Assembly (NCBI GenBank): GCA_963661325.1
Contig: CAVLBP010000001.1
Span: forward strand, 1 to 64,000
DNA from: Pararoseburia sp963661325
Lineage (GTDB): Bacteria; Bacillota; Clostridia; Lachnospirales; Lachnospiraceae
Length of the DNA stretch: 64,000 bases
Direction: 5' to 3'
Shown here: piece after piece, positions 42,757 through 51,866 of the stretch
Numbering within the stretch: position 1 is the stretch's first letter
Layout of the letters: every line of letters begins with the position of its first letter
Notes under the pieces: model-generated
Seen by the model: the letters and a program-made list of their open reading frames with translations, nothing else
Database searches by the model: none
What the model was told of the DNA's origin: nothing
Position numbers and translations under genes: made by a program

Positions 42757-43815
42757 TTATGCCTGCTGCAAGATTTCTTCTAACGCCGCAAACAGACGCT
42801 CCATCTCCTCCCTGGTACCGATGGTAATGCGCAGGAAATTGTCAATGCGCGGCTTGTTAAAGTAGCGCACATAGATATCCTTTTCTTTTAAAGCAGCAAA
42901 AATATCTGCCGCTGCCATCTTGGCATGGCTGGCAAAAATAAAGTTGGCTTTGGAATCCGGGAAAGTAAATCCCAGACGCTGCAACTGGTCTTTTGCCCAC
43001 TCTCTGGTCTCCACGATACGGTCGACCCGATCTTTAAAATAAGGTGCATCCTCCATGGATGCCTTACCGATCTGTATGGTCAGTCGATCCATGGTATAGG
43101 AGTTGAAGGAATACTTACAGTCGTTCAGATAAGAGATCAGTTTTGAGCTGCCCATGGCATAACCGATACGGCTTCCTGCCAGGGATCTGGATTTGGAAAA
43201 TGTCTGCACGACCAAAAGATTTTCATACTTTGATAACAATGCCCGTGCACTCTTTGTTCCAAAATCCACATATGCCTCGTCAATGATCACGACAGAATCC
43301 GGACTTGCCTGTAAGATCTCCTCGATAGCATCCAAAGATTCTGCGATCCCGGTCGGTGCATTTGGGTTTGGGATCACAATACCGCCATTTTCTCTCTTAT
43401 AGTCCCCGATACAAATGCGAAAATCCTCCTGTAAAGGGATCTGCGCATATGGAATGCGGAAAAGTTCTGCCCAGACATCATAAAAGGAATAGGTAATGTC
43501 CGGAAAGAGGATAGGCTTGTCACTGCCAAAGAAGGTCAGAAAACTCATGGCAAGCACATCATCCGATCCGACTCCGACAAAGATCTGATCCTTGGCAAGT
43601 CCTTTTTCTAAAGCGAGCGACTCGATCAGATCTGCGGCTTCCGGATCCGGGTATAGCCGGAGCTGCCCCGCATCAAATCCCTCTAAGACCTTTTGCACCC
43701 GTGGACTTGGTGGATAAGGATTTTCATTGGTATTTAGTTTGATCACCTTGCGCTTTGGCTGTTCGCCCGGCACATAAGGTTCCACTTTTCTGACATATGT
43801 CTCCCATCCACTCAT
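42757..43815 (-). CDS. hisC: Histidinol-phosphate aminotransferase
   Basis: A 352-residue PLP aminotransferase. Blocks seen: IKLNTNENPYPPSPRV near the N-terminus, IVIPNPNAPTGI, VIIDEAYVDFG and the PLP lysine K208 in TFSKSRSLAGSRIGYAMG. It converts imidazole-acetol phosphate to histidinol phosphate; related enzymes can also act on aromatic amino acids. It lies between an L,D-transpeptidase gene and the 59-residue gene in a long unit, apart from hisA. Confidence 0.93.
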   Translation of the reverse strand: MSGWETYVRKVEPYVPGEQPKRKVIKLNTNENPYPPSPRVQKVLEGFDAGQLRLYPDPEAADLIESLALEKGLAKDQIFVGVGSDDVLAMSFLTFFGSDKPILFPDITYSFYDVWAELFRIPYAQIPLQEDFRICIGDYKRENGGIVIPNPNAPTGIAESLDAIEEILQASPDSVVIIDEAYVDFGTKSARALLSKYENLLVVQTFSKSRSLAGSRIGYAMGSSKLISYLNDCKYSFNSYTMDRLTIQIGKASMEDAPYFKDRVDRIVETREWAKDQLQRLGFTFPDSKANFIFASHAKMAAADIFAALKEKDIYVRYFNKPRIDNFLRITIGTREEMERLFAALEEILQQA

Positions 43816-43830
43816 TTATCTCTGTCCTTT

Positions 43831-45714
43831 CTATAATGCGTTATATGCTGCGACTGCCGCATCTAAAACTGCCTTGTTGCTGACTTTTGCCTTGGCTGCA
43901 TCCGACAATCCATTGTAGGCATTTTGCGCTGCATCAATGGCCGCCTTGCTGTTTGTCGTCACCGGTGTGCCGATCTGATCGATCAAGGCAATGACTGTAT
44001 TTGCCTGATTTTGTGCATCCGCATCTGCCTGCTGTGCAATACCAGCCCAGATATTTGCATATGCATTTTCCGCATCTACCAGTACCTGATAGTTGTCTAC
44101 ACATGCCTTGCCGGAATCCGTTAAGGCATCGTAGGAACTGCGTGCTGCGGAAATGGCTGCCCCGCTGTCCGCCGTCACGCTGCCGATGGCATTGATGGCA
44201 TTCTTGCAGGCATCTGCCTGCTGCTGGGTCAGAGAATCCACAGTCTCGGTACCTGCCAGATCATACATGAGTACCGGGAAGCCTGCCTGCACATAACTAA
44301 AGATGGTTCCGGCAGCCGAAAGCGGCAGGTTGACACAACCATGGGAGCCATACCCTTCACGATAACGCTGTCCGCCAAAGGACTTCTGCCAGGTCGCATC
44401 ATGCAGACCGATATCGCCGTTAAACGGCATCCAGTAAGATACCGGTGTTCTATAGTTTGCCCCCTTAAGGATGGCATTTCTCTCACAGTATGTAATACGG
44501 AAAGCCCCACAAGGTGTCACGTGTCCGTTGTTCGGATTGCCGGTAACACAAGGCGTATCCATAACAACAGATCCATTTACGACCAGATATACATGCTGCG
44601 CCGTACGATTGATCTCCACATAACTGTTGCCATAGTCGTTGCCGTCATGGCTGGCTGCGGTGTACTGATAAACGAAATCACGGCTAACGTCCTTTCCACC
44701 TTTCAGGTCCTCCACCAGTTGTGCCACTTCACCTTCTTTATCAATACGCCAACCGTAATTTCCGCCCGGTACGGTAACGGTAACTCCATACTGGGTCGCC
44801 AACTGCTTTGGCTGCCCATATGTATCATATTTCTTGCTCATGGTAGAGATAAACTCTGTCATTTTCTCCGTATCAAATGCCGGCTGCATGTCATCATCCC
44901 CGGAAAGCCACGAGCCGATGGTGTCCTTTGGTACAGATTCGCTTGCACTTCCAATCTGATAGGTAATATCGGTGTCCAGATAGCCATTCAGTGTCTCAAT
45001 AAGTGTTTTGACTTCCTTGCTGTCCTCTGTGTATTTCGGCTGTTTGTAGCATTTATTCTTGGTCAGATCCAAAGACTTTTGCAAAGATAAGGCTGCCTTC
45101 TTTACCTTTTTATCCAGTGTGGCAAGGTTAATCTCCGTGCCGTAAACTTCCTTTGTGACAACAAATTTACCATCCTTGTAGGATACCTTGGCATTTTCCG
45201 TCGCTGTTACGTCCTCATTTGTCACACAATCCAATTTCGAAACACTTTCCTTTAGTGTGTCGGTGTCACAGGATACCAGTGCATCGTTCATATAGGACTT
45301 CGGAACAAACAAACGGTAGACCCATAAAAATCCATTCTGCTTCTTGAGGATGGCATTGACCTCATCCTCACTGATAGAAATCTCCAGTCCAAGATCCTCC
45401 GCTGATAAGGTCTCCTCCTTTCCCTCGCTGTCAACGATTGCAAGTTCATAACCATCGGCGGCGTCCTTCAGACGACTTGCCATTGTTTTCGCACTTGCTG
45501 CGGAAGCCTTCACACCATTGACCGTACTGCGGAAGAAGAAGTGACTCTGGAAAAAGATGCCAAATCCCACAAAAACGATCAATAGTGCCCCTAAGACACT
45601 ACCGCCAATGATGGCGATCTTCTTTTTGTCAACGTTCTTTGTCTCTTCTGTGCTTGTTTCCACAGTCGATGGTGCTTCCGTTTCTTCACCTTTTTTTGAA
45701 AATAACTTTAACAT
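43831..45714 (-). CDS. Membrane-anchored L,D-transpeptidase (YkuD) with C-terminal helical repeats
   Basis: A 627-residue protein. An N-terminal cytoplasmic stretch and membrane helix (about 33-53) precede a PG_binding_4-like region (about 60-340) and a YkuD catalytic domain with H458 and C460 (GSHGCVNLPLSAA). It should make 3-3 crosslinks in peptidoglycan or attach proteins to it. After about residue 500 come two repeats of about 50 residues, each three-helix in look (ISAARSSYDALTDSGKACVD; IDAAQNAYNGLSDAAKAKVS). It lies between hisC and nadE. Confidence 0.92.
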   Translation of the reverse strand: MLKLFSKKGEETEAPSTVETSTEETKNVDKKKIAIIGGSVLGALLIVFVGFGIFFQSHFFFRSTVNGVKASAASAKTMASRLKDAADGYELAIVDSEGKEETLSAEDLGLEISISEDEVNAILKKQNGFLWVYRLFVPKSYMNDALVSCDTDTLKESVSKLDCVTNEDVTATENAKVSYKDGKFVVTKEVYGTEINLATLDKKVKKAALSLQKSLDLTKNKCYKQPKYTEDSKEVKTLIETLNGYLDTDITYQIGSASESVPKDTIGSWLSGDDDMQPAFDTEKMTEFISTMSKKYDTYGQPKQLATQYGVTVTVPGGNYGWRIDKEGEVAQLVEDLKGGKDVSRDFVYQYTAASHDGNDYGNSYVEINRTAQHVYLVVNGSVVMDTPCVTGNPNNGHVTPCGAFRITYCERNAILKGANYRTPVSYWMPFNGDIGLHDATWQKSFGGQRYREGYGSHGCVNLPLSAAGTIFSYVQAGFPVLMYDLAGTETVDSLTQQQADACKNAINAIGSVTADSGAAISAARSSYDALTDSGKACVDNYQVLVDAENAYANIWAGIAQQADADAQNQANTVIALIDQIGTPVTTNSKAAIDAAQNAYNGLSDAAKAKVSNKAVLDAAVAAYNAL

Positions 45715-45741
45715 AATAACTACCTTTCCCTTACTCTACGC

Positions 45742-47664
45742 TCATTTATATAAAGATGCGATCTGTTCCATCCATAGTTCGGCACATGCATCTGAAGGCA
45801 TTCTGAGATCTCCTCGTGGTGACAGACTGACCGTACCAACCTTTGGTCCGTCCGGCAGACAGGAGCGTTTGAACTGCTGGGCAAAAAATCTGCGATAAAA
45901 TGTATGCAGCCACTTTAGGATCGTGGTCTCATCATAATCCTCTGCGAAAGCATATTTTGCCAGACGATATATTTTTTTCGGCTCACTGCCATAACGCATC
46001 AGATGATACAAGAAGAAATCATGCAATTCGTATGGACCTACCAACTCTTCTGTCTTTTGCGCGATCACGCCATCCTTTGGCGGCAGGAGTTCCGGCGATA
46101 CCGGGGTGTCTAAGACATCACGCAAAACTGCACCAAGTTCTTCATCTGCAAGATAGGTCGCATAGTAGGAAACCAGATAGCGCACAAGTGTCTTTGGTAC
46201 AGATACATTGACCCCATACATTGACATATGATCGCCATTGTAAGTCGCCCAGCCCAGTGCCAGTTCCGACATATCTCCAGTCCCGATGACCATTCCTCCC
46301 TCTTTGTTGGCAATATCCATAAGGATCTGGGTACGTTCCCTTGCCTGTCCGTTTTCGTAGGTCACATCATGGCAGTCCGGATCCTGTCCGATATCCGCAA
46401 AATGCTGGAGTACGGCATCCCGGATCGAAATCTCACGGAAGGTCGCTCCCAGACTTTTTATCATGGAAACCGCATTCTGGTAGGTGCGGTCTGTCGTTCC
46501 AAATCCCGGCATGGTCACTGCGATCACACCTTTTCGATCCAAGCCCAGCATATCAAAAGCACGCACAGTAACCAAAAGCGCCAGAGTCGAATCCAGACCA
46601 CCGGAAATGCCGATCACCGCCTTCTTTGCACCAGTGTGTGCCAGCCGCTTCCTTAAGCCCATAGACTGAATGTCTAAAATCTCCTCACAGCGTCTGCGCA
46701 GGCTCGCCTCATCTGATGGCACAAATGGTGCCTTATCTACAAAACGTGTCAGGGCTGTCTCCTGCACCGGCAGAGAAAATGTGCTCACATGATAGGCATG
46801 CTCTGTCTGCATCTCATAGGTAGACATCATATGACGCTTTGCAGCGATCGCATAGACATCTACTTCACTGATGAGCATTCCGGTCGCAAAGAGGTCACTC
46901 TCCGCTAAAATACTGCCGTTTTCTGCGATCAGACTGTGTCCGGAATAGACAACATCCTGTGTGGATTCACCCTCTCCTGCGCTGGCATAGAGATATGCAC
47001 AATACATGCGTGCTGATGTCATAGCCACCAGATCCCTGCGGTATGCATTTTTGCCCGTCACTTCATCACTGGCGGACAGGTTGGCGATCAAGGTCGCTCC
47101 ATGCAGGCAATGCCTGCCGGACGGCGGACAAGGTGTCCAGAGATCTTCACAGATCTCAGATGCTATGACAAGTTCCGGTATTTCTTTACAGGAAAAGATC
47201 TGATCCGTTCCGAAGGGGATCTCTGTCTCCTGCCCTGCCAAAAAAACTTTTGTGACCTCCTGCATGCCTGACGTAAACTGTCTTGCCTCATAAAACTCTG
47301 CATAATTTGGCAGATAGGTCTTTGGCACAAGCCCCAGCACCTTTCCACCACATAGTGCTGCGGCAACATTGTATAATTTACCCTGCTGTTCCCATGGCAG
47401 TCCGACAAAGAAAATCCCCGGCAGATCTGCTGTCTTTTCTGCCAGCATCAAAAGACCTTCCTTTGCCTGTGCCAACAGGGTGCGCTGATAAAAGAGGTCA
47501 TGGCAGGAATAGCCCGTAATGCAAAGTTCCGGGAATACCACGACCATAGCCCCCGCCTTGGCACTTTCTTCCATTGCCTCTTGTATCTGTTTTACATTGT
47601 AAGTGACATCCGCAACACGCACCTTTGGCGTGATGCAAGCCACCTTGATAAATCCGTCTTTCAT
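45742..47664 (-). CDS. nadE: Glutamine-dependent NAD+ synthetase
   Basis: A 640-residue two-domain enzyme that amidates deamido-NAD to NAD+ using ammonia from glutamine. The N-terminal nitrilase-like glutaminase has its catalytic Glu in FPELCITGYS, Lys in LVPKTYLPNY and C172 in SEICEDLW. The C-terminal synthetase has the PP-loop GISGGLDSTLAL (S354). Length matches long bacterial NadE. It lies 16 bases after hslO and upstream of the transpeptidase gene. Confidence 0.96.
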   Translation of the reverse strand: MKDGFIKVACITPKVRVADVTYNVKQIQEAMEESAKAGAMVVVFPELCITGYSCHDLFYQRTLLAQAKEGLLMLAEKTADLPGIFFVGLPWEQQGKLYNVAAALCGGKVLGLVPKTYLPNYAEFYEARQFTSGMQEVTKVFLAGQETEIPFGTDQIFSCKEIPELVIASEICEDLWTPCPPSGRHCLHGATLIANLSASDEVTGKNAYRRDLVAMTSARMYCAYLYASAGEGESTQDVVYSGHSLIAENGSILAESDLFATGMLISEVDVYAIAAKRHMMSTYEMQTEHAYHVSTFSLPVQETALTRFVDKAPFVPSDEASLRRRCEEILDIQSMGLRKRLAHTGAKKAVIGISGGLDSTLALLVTVRAFDMLGLDRKGVIAVTMPGFGTTDRTYQNAVSMIKSLGATFREISIRDAVLQHFADIGQDPDCHDVTYENGQARERTQILMDIANKEGGMVIGTGDMSELALGWATYNGDHMSMYGVNVSVPKTLVRYLVSYYATYLADEELGAVLRDVLDTPVSPELLPPKDGVIAQKTEELVGPYELHDFFLYHLMRYGSEPKKIYRLAKYAFAEDYDETTILKWLHTFYRRFFAQQFKRSCLPDGPKVGTVSLSPRGDLRMPSDACAELWMEQIASLYK

Positions 47665-47680
47665 ACTCTTCTCTCTTATC

Positions 47681-48565
47681 TTATTTGCGCTTACGCATCT
47701 CGATCAATTCGTCAACGGTGTAATTGTATGCCTTGTTGCAGAACTGGCATTTGACCTCGATCGGCTTGCCATCTGCAATGATGTCTGCCACATCCTCATC
47801 CCCAAGACTGCACAGGCTTCTCTCTACACGCTCTGCGGAACAATCGCAGACAAAGCCTGCATCCACTGTCTCATGGAAGGTCACATCAAAGTCCGCCAGA
47901 ACCGTCTCTAAAATCTGCTCCGGTGTCTTGCCCTCGGATAACATGGTGGTCACCGATGGCAGATTTTTGATATTTTCTTCTAACTTCTCGATGATCTCAT
48001 CGGAGGTAAATGGCATGAGCTGGATGATAAATCCTCCTGCCTGTGCCACTGTATTATCTTTATTCATCAAAACGCCAAGTCCGACCGAAGACGGCACCTG
48101 CTCACTGGTCGCAAAATAATAGGTCAGGTCTTCTGCGATCTCTCCCGTCTGCAATGGCACGGTGCCTACATAAGGCTCTTTTAAGCCCATATCCTTGATC
48201 ACGCGCATGATTCCCAGATCGATGGCTCCGCCGACATCTAATTTGCCGTCCTTATTGGGTGGCAGCATGACATCCGGCACATTGGCAAACCCTTTGACAT
48301 GTCCCTTGGCATCCGCTGTGACCGTGATCCCTTTCATAGGTCCGTTGCCTTGGATCTGTAGGGTCAGCATGTCGTCGTCCCCCTTCATCATAATGCCCAT
48401 CATGGCAGCCGCCGAAAGCATACGTCCCAATGCCGCCGTAACGACCGGACTGGTATTGTGGCTTGCTCTGGCAAATTCCACCAGATCCTTTGATGTAATG
48501 GCAAATGCCCGGATAGCGTCATCTGCTGCTGTTGCTCTTACAATGTAATCTTTATATGCACTCAT
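47681..48565 (-). CDS. hslO: Hsp33 redox-regulated chaperone
   Basis: A 294-residue holdase activated by oxidation. The N-terminal domain has typical blocks (VVTAALGRMLSAAAMMG, QIQGNGPMKGI). The zinc redox switch has C240-x-C242 (FVCDCSAERVE) and C273-xx-C276 (VKCQFCNKAY). All four ligands are present. Its start lies 14 bases inside the methyltransferase gene end, and nadE follows after 16 bases. Confidence 0.96.
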   Translation of the reverse strand: MSAYKDYIVRATAADDAIRAFAITSKDLVEFARASHNTSPVVTAALGRMLSAAAMMGIMMKGDDDMLTLQIQGNGPMKGITVTADAKGHVKGFANVPDVMLPPNKDGKLDVGGAIDLGIMRVIKDMGLKEPYVGTVPLQTGEIAEDLTYYFATSEQVPSSVGLGVLMNKDNTVAQAGGFIIQLMPFTSDEIIEKLEENIKNLPSVTTMLSEGKTPEQILETVLADFDVTFHETVDAGFVCDCSAERVERSLCSLGDEDVADIIADGKPIEVKCQFCNKAYNYTVDELIEMRKRK

Positions 48566-49325
48566 CTGTTATCCTCTTCTTTCCCACTTCTCTTGCAATG
48601 ACGTAAATGCGCTCGGTCTCTTCCGAAACTCCTGCCATGGTATCTGCATCTAAGATCTCAAGCAGATCCATACCGCCCTCACGCAATGCCTTTTTGATCT
48701 CTTCTATCTCATAGGCGCGCTGATAATGCACCTCTTCAAATCGCATAAAGTAATCCGGATCTTCCTCATCCTGAATATAAAGCGTCAGGTCATATTCGTT
48801 GATCCCGGTCGCCTCATCAAAGGTATTCTCCCAGATAAAACTGCCCTGTTCACGATTCTCGGCAAAGGTATTGTCCGCCAGTTGACTGCGATACTTATAG
48901 GTTGTATTCATATCGAAGATAAAGATACCGTCCGGATCCAGATAATTGTTGACTAGGCGTATAACCTCGACCAGATCTGTATAGTCCACGATATAGTTCA
49001 TGGAATCACATACACTGACCACTGCCGCGACCGTGCCATACAACTCAAAAGCCCGCATATCCTGGCACAGATAAAGGATGCCCTCTGCGGGATGTTCCAT
49101 AGCAATACCAAGCATTTCGTAAGAATTGTCAATGCCGATCATGTCATATCCGGCTTCAGCCAGACGTCTTGTCATTTTGCCGGTACCACAGCCCAACTCT
49201 GCCACCAGCCCCTCTGTAATCTTATACTGTCCTAAAATGCCCAGTAAGTTGTCTTTCCAGACATCATAAGGCACATTATCCATAAAAAGGTCATAGACCT
49301 CTGCAAAACTTTCGTACGCTGCCAT
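48552..49325 (-). CDS. Class I SAM-dependent methyltransferase, small-molecule type
   Basis: A 257-residue methyltransferase. Motif I is VAELGCGTGKMTRRLAEAGY (about 40-60), motif II is MIGIDNSYEML, and a later acidic block is VSVCDSMNYI. A C-terminal beta-rich region (EYDLTLYIQDEEDPDYFMRFEE) is shared with small-molecule methyltransferases common in Firmicutes. The substrate is unknown. It heads the long unit to the hybrid kinase and overlaps hslO by 14 bases. Confidence 0.87.
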   Translation of the reverse strand: MAAYESFAEVYDLFMDNVPYDVWKDNLLGILGQYKITEGLVAELGCGTGKMTRRLAEAGYDMIGIDNSYEMLGIAMEHPAEGILYLCQDMRAFELYGTVAAVVSVCDSMNYIVDYTDLVEVIRLVNNYLDPDGIFIFDMNTTYKYRSQLADNTFAENREQGSFIWENTFDEATGINEYDLTLYIQDEEDPDYFMRFEEVHYQRAYEIEEIKKALREGGMDLLEILDADTMAGVSEETERIYVIAREVGKKRITDECI

Positions 49326-49354
49326 ATTCCCTCTGCTCGATTTTAACCATATGT

Positions 49355-49382
49355 AATACTAACACATTTTTGTGTTAGTATT
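49355..49382. repeat. Perfect 12-base-pair hairpin overlapping the HD-GYP stop codon
   Basis: AATACTAACACA (49355-49366) and TGTGTTAGTATT (49371-49382) form a perfect stem with a 4-base TTTT loop. The stop codon of the HD-GYP gene (49375-49377) lies inside the stem. No T-run follows on the minus strand. It could terminate or stabilise the signalling transcript. Confidence 0.65.
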
Positions 49383-51063
49383 GCATACTTTGATAATATT
49401 TTTCCAATCTATCAACACAAGACAAAAAGATAACACGCAGATTCGGATCGAACTGGGATCCCATACCATCTAACATGATCTCTTTTGCTTCCTGAAATCC
49501 CATCGCTTCTTTATAGCAGCGGGTGCTAACAAGAGCATCATAGACATCCGCTACGGCCATGAGTCTCGCCTCGATTGGTATCATACTGCCAACCAATCCA
49601 TCCGGATATCCTCTGCCATCCCATTGTTCATGATGATATCGGGCAATATTGAAGGCAACATTTACAAAATGGTCTTCCTCTACACCATCCAAAAGGATGT
49701 GTACCATCTCGCCACTCTTTTCAGCATGCAGTCTCATGGTGGCATATTCTTCATCTGTCAGCTTTCCCTGCTTGCAGAGAATAGATGTGTCCACAGATAT
49801 CTTGCCAAGATCATGCATAGGTGCCGCCCGCACAATATCTTCCGCCAGTTGTTCGTCCATCTTAAGATTTCCGCGTTTCTGAATTTCCTCGACCAAAATC
49901 GCCATTACGTCACTTGTTCTCTTAACGTGTCCTCCGGTGTTGTCATCACGGTTCTCAATAATGTTTGCCATACCAATGGTGATCTTTCTCTGTATGTCAA
50001 CAATATTTTGTGTCTTTTTGGCAACTTCTGCACTCAGTGTCTCGTTGTAGGACTTCATGATATCCAGAGTTCTTTGTTCATCCGTAGCATCCCGGAAATC
50101 AAAGAGATATCCCTGAATTTTCCCATCCCGGCGGAAGGAAATCTCAGAGATCTCACAGATGCAGACCATATCCCCTACAGAAAACTTTTTGGATACGGTT
50201 CCGTCTTTTTGATACCTTGCCAGCATGTCCGAAAAGAATTTTTCTTCTTTTGGCAATTTTTCATCCACATACTGCTTTTCCAGAAATGGTACAAACGTGA
50301 AGGCTCTCTCATTGCAGCTCATAAAATCCATTTGCCTGTTCAGCGCCACGTAGCCCCGTCGATTGGAATATTTCTGCTGCTGAGATACTATGCTTGAGAT
50401 ATCATGCAGATGCATATGATCATAATTGACGGCTATATATACAGATGACGCAGCATAGAAATACGGTAAAAAGGAAAAATCCACGTCAAACACACATTCT
50501 GCCACATATACAACAACAAAAAGTGCTGCCATGAAAGAGTAATTATGGAGCAGTTTTCTGGAATGAGTTCCCTTTTTCAAATACATGACGATCATAGTCC
50601 CGGCGATTGCTCCCATGACAATGATCAGATAGATCAGATGTATGATCTTAAGCGGTCCGGAGGTCATCTTGGTGACACTCCCCGCATCCTTTATGGTCAC
50701 TGTCAGAGAACTATAATATAAGTTTGTCCCAAATGATACCCACACAACGGCCGCATGGATCAATGCAATCCCGTAGCCAAGCAGTTTGTATCTGGCTTTT
50801 ACATGCAGTCCAAAGGTATGGGTCATAGCAAAAAAAGAAACCATGAGCAAGACCGTACTGTCCAGATAAATAAAACAAAAGGCCATCTCTGCCGCCTCCG
50901 ATGTCGTCACCCTGGACTTGAGCCAGTATCCCAGAATAACGATGGGGATCAGAAGGACGATCGTCCAATCGTAAATATTGATATTTTCGTAATTTTTCGC
51001 TGCCATCAGGATCACAACAAAAACTGCTACGATCAGGCACAATCCAAATCCTGTTGTTGCCAT
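49375..51063 (-). CDS. Membrane HD-GYP protein, probable c-di-GMP phosphodiesterase
   Basis: A 562-residue protein. The N-terminal ~225 residues form about seven helices like the 7TM histidine kinase sensor module. A PAS-like region (about 240-345) and a coiled coil follow. The HD-GYP domain has HDLGK at H417 and GYP at 485-487 (GRGYPDGL), both intact, so c-di-GMP hydrolysis to GMP is expected. It begins right after the receiver-protein stop and is the last gene of the signalling unit. It probably lowers c-di-GMP in response to the receiver or its own sensor. Confidence 0.92.
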   Translation of the reverse strand: MATTGFGLCLIVAVFVVILMAAKNYENINIYDWTIVLLIPIVILGYWLKSRVTTSEAAEMAFCFIYLDSTVLLMVSFFAMTHTFGLHVKARYKLLGYGIALIHAAVVWVSFGTNLYYSSLTVTIKDAGSVTKMTSGPLKIIHLIYLIIVMGAIAGTMIVMYLKKGTHSRKLLHNYSFMAALFVVVYVAECVFDVDFSFLPYFYAASSVYIAVNYDHMHLHDISSIVSQQQKYSNRRGYVALNRQMDFMSCNERAFTFVPFLEKQYVDEKLPKEEKFFSDMLARYQKDGTVSKKFSVGDMVCICEISEISFRRDGKIQGYLFDFRDATDEQRTLDIMKSYNETLSAEVAKKTQNIVDIQRKITIGMANIIENRDDNTGGHVKRTSDVMAILVEEIQKRGNLKMDEQLAEDIVRAAPMHDLGKISVDTSILCKQGKLTDEEYATMRLHAEKSGEMVHILLDGVEEDHFVNVAFNIARYHHEQWDGRGYPDGLVGSMIPIEARLMAVADVYDALVSTRCYKEAMGFQEAKEIMLDGMGSQFDPNLRVIFLSCVDRLEKYYQSMQY

Positions 51064-51831
51064 TTATCTTAACTGCTCCTTAATAAATACTTCTGCAATC
51101 GCATGAAGTGTGGCTTCCTTAGACTGACTCTTTAAGAGGTAGCCCTGTGGCTTCAGTGCGATCAAAGATTTCACGGTCTGTGCATCGTCCTTGGATGTCA
51201 AAAACATGACCGGTACGTCTGCCATTGTAGGCTCATTTCGAAGCATCTCCAAAAATTGTGCCCCATTGCAGACCGGCATCTCATAATCTAAAAGGATCAG
51301 ATCCGGCTTATTTGTCTCGATCATGTGAAAAGCCGCTGTCGCCGAGGGACAAACATTGACATTGTAATCCCTCTCCAGCCATTCCGATACCAGTCGCAGA
51401 AAGGACGGAGAATCATCCACCACTAATATACTCTTTTTCGCGCCTTTTGCATCGTAGCCATTCACCAGGGTCTTCAACTTTTCTACAATCTCCGTATTGT
51501 TGACCGGCCGTTCAAAACTTGCTGCAAACACATTGGTAGCACTCACATCGTACAGACTCTGCAGGGTATTGCGATAGCCAATCAGAATGATCTTTCTGTT
51601 GAACTCAATGCATCGGTCATACAGATAGACTCTGGAATCTACATTTTTCAACAAAAGTTCCGCATCTACAATAAAAAATTTGGGCATCTGGCTGATTGTC
51701 TGTAACTGCTTCATGTGAATATTACAGGTATCTACTTCATAACCGGAATTTTTCAGATTTTCTTTTAATGAGCGAATGATAAAAGATTGTTCGTCGTCTT
51801 CTAAAAACAGGAAATCACATAATCCTATCAT
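51064..51831 (-). CDS. Double-receiver response regulator without output domain
   Basis: A 255-residue protein made of two receiver domains. The first (1-~120) keeps an acidic pocket (FLEDDEQ) and D56 (FFIVDAELL) but has Arg in place of the conserved Lys (SFERPVN), so it is degenerate. The second (about 130-250) is complete: VVDDSPS, D182 (LILLDYEMP), FLTSKDD and Lys in YLLKSQS. There is no DNA-binding or enzyme domain, so it likely shuttles phosphate or binds a partner such as the next gene's HD-GYP protein. It follows the hybrid kinase by 35 bases. Confidence 0.88.
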   Translation of the reverse strand: MIGLCDFLFLEDDEQSFIIRSLKENLKNSGYEVDTCNIHMKQLQTISQMPKFFIVDAELLLKNVDSRVYLYDRCIEFNRKIILIGYRNTLQSLYDVSATNVFAASFERPVNNTEIVEKLKTLVNGYDAKGAKKSILVVDDSPSFLRLVSEWLERDYNVNVCPSATAAFHMIETNKPDLILLDYEMPVCNGAQFLEMLRNEPTMADVPVMFLTSKDDAQTVKSLIALKPQGYLLKSQSKEATLHAIAEVFIKEQLR

Positions 51832-51866
51832 GATTTACTATTTCTCCTCTCTGTCCATATATTCTG

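Noticed and set aside
49624..50397. 257-residue plus-strand open frame
   Set aside because: Antisense to the HD-GYP gene with intact catalytic motifs; no start signal.
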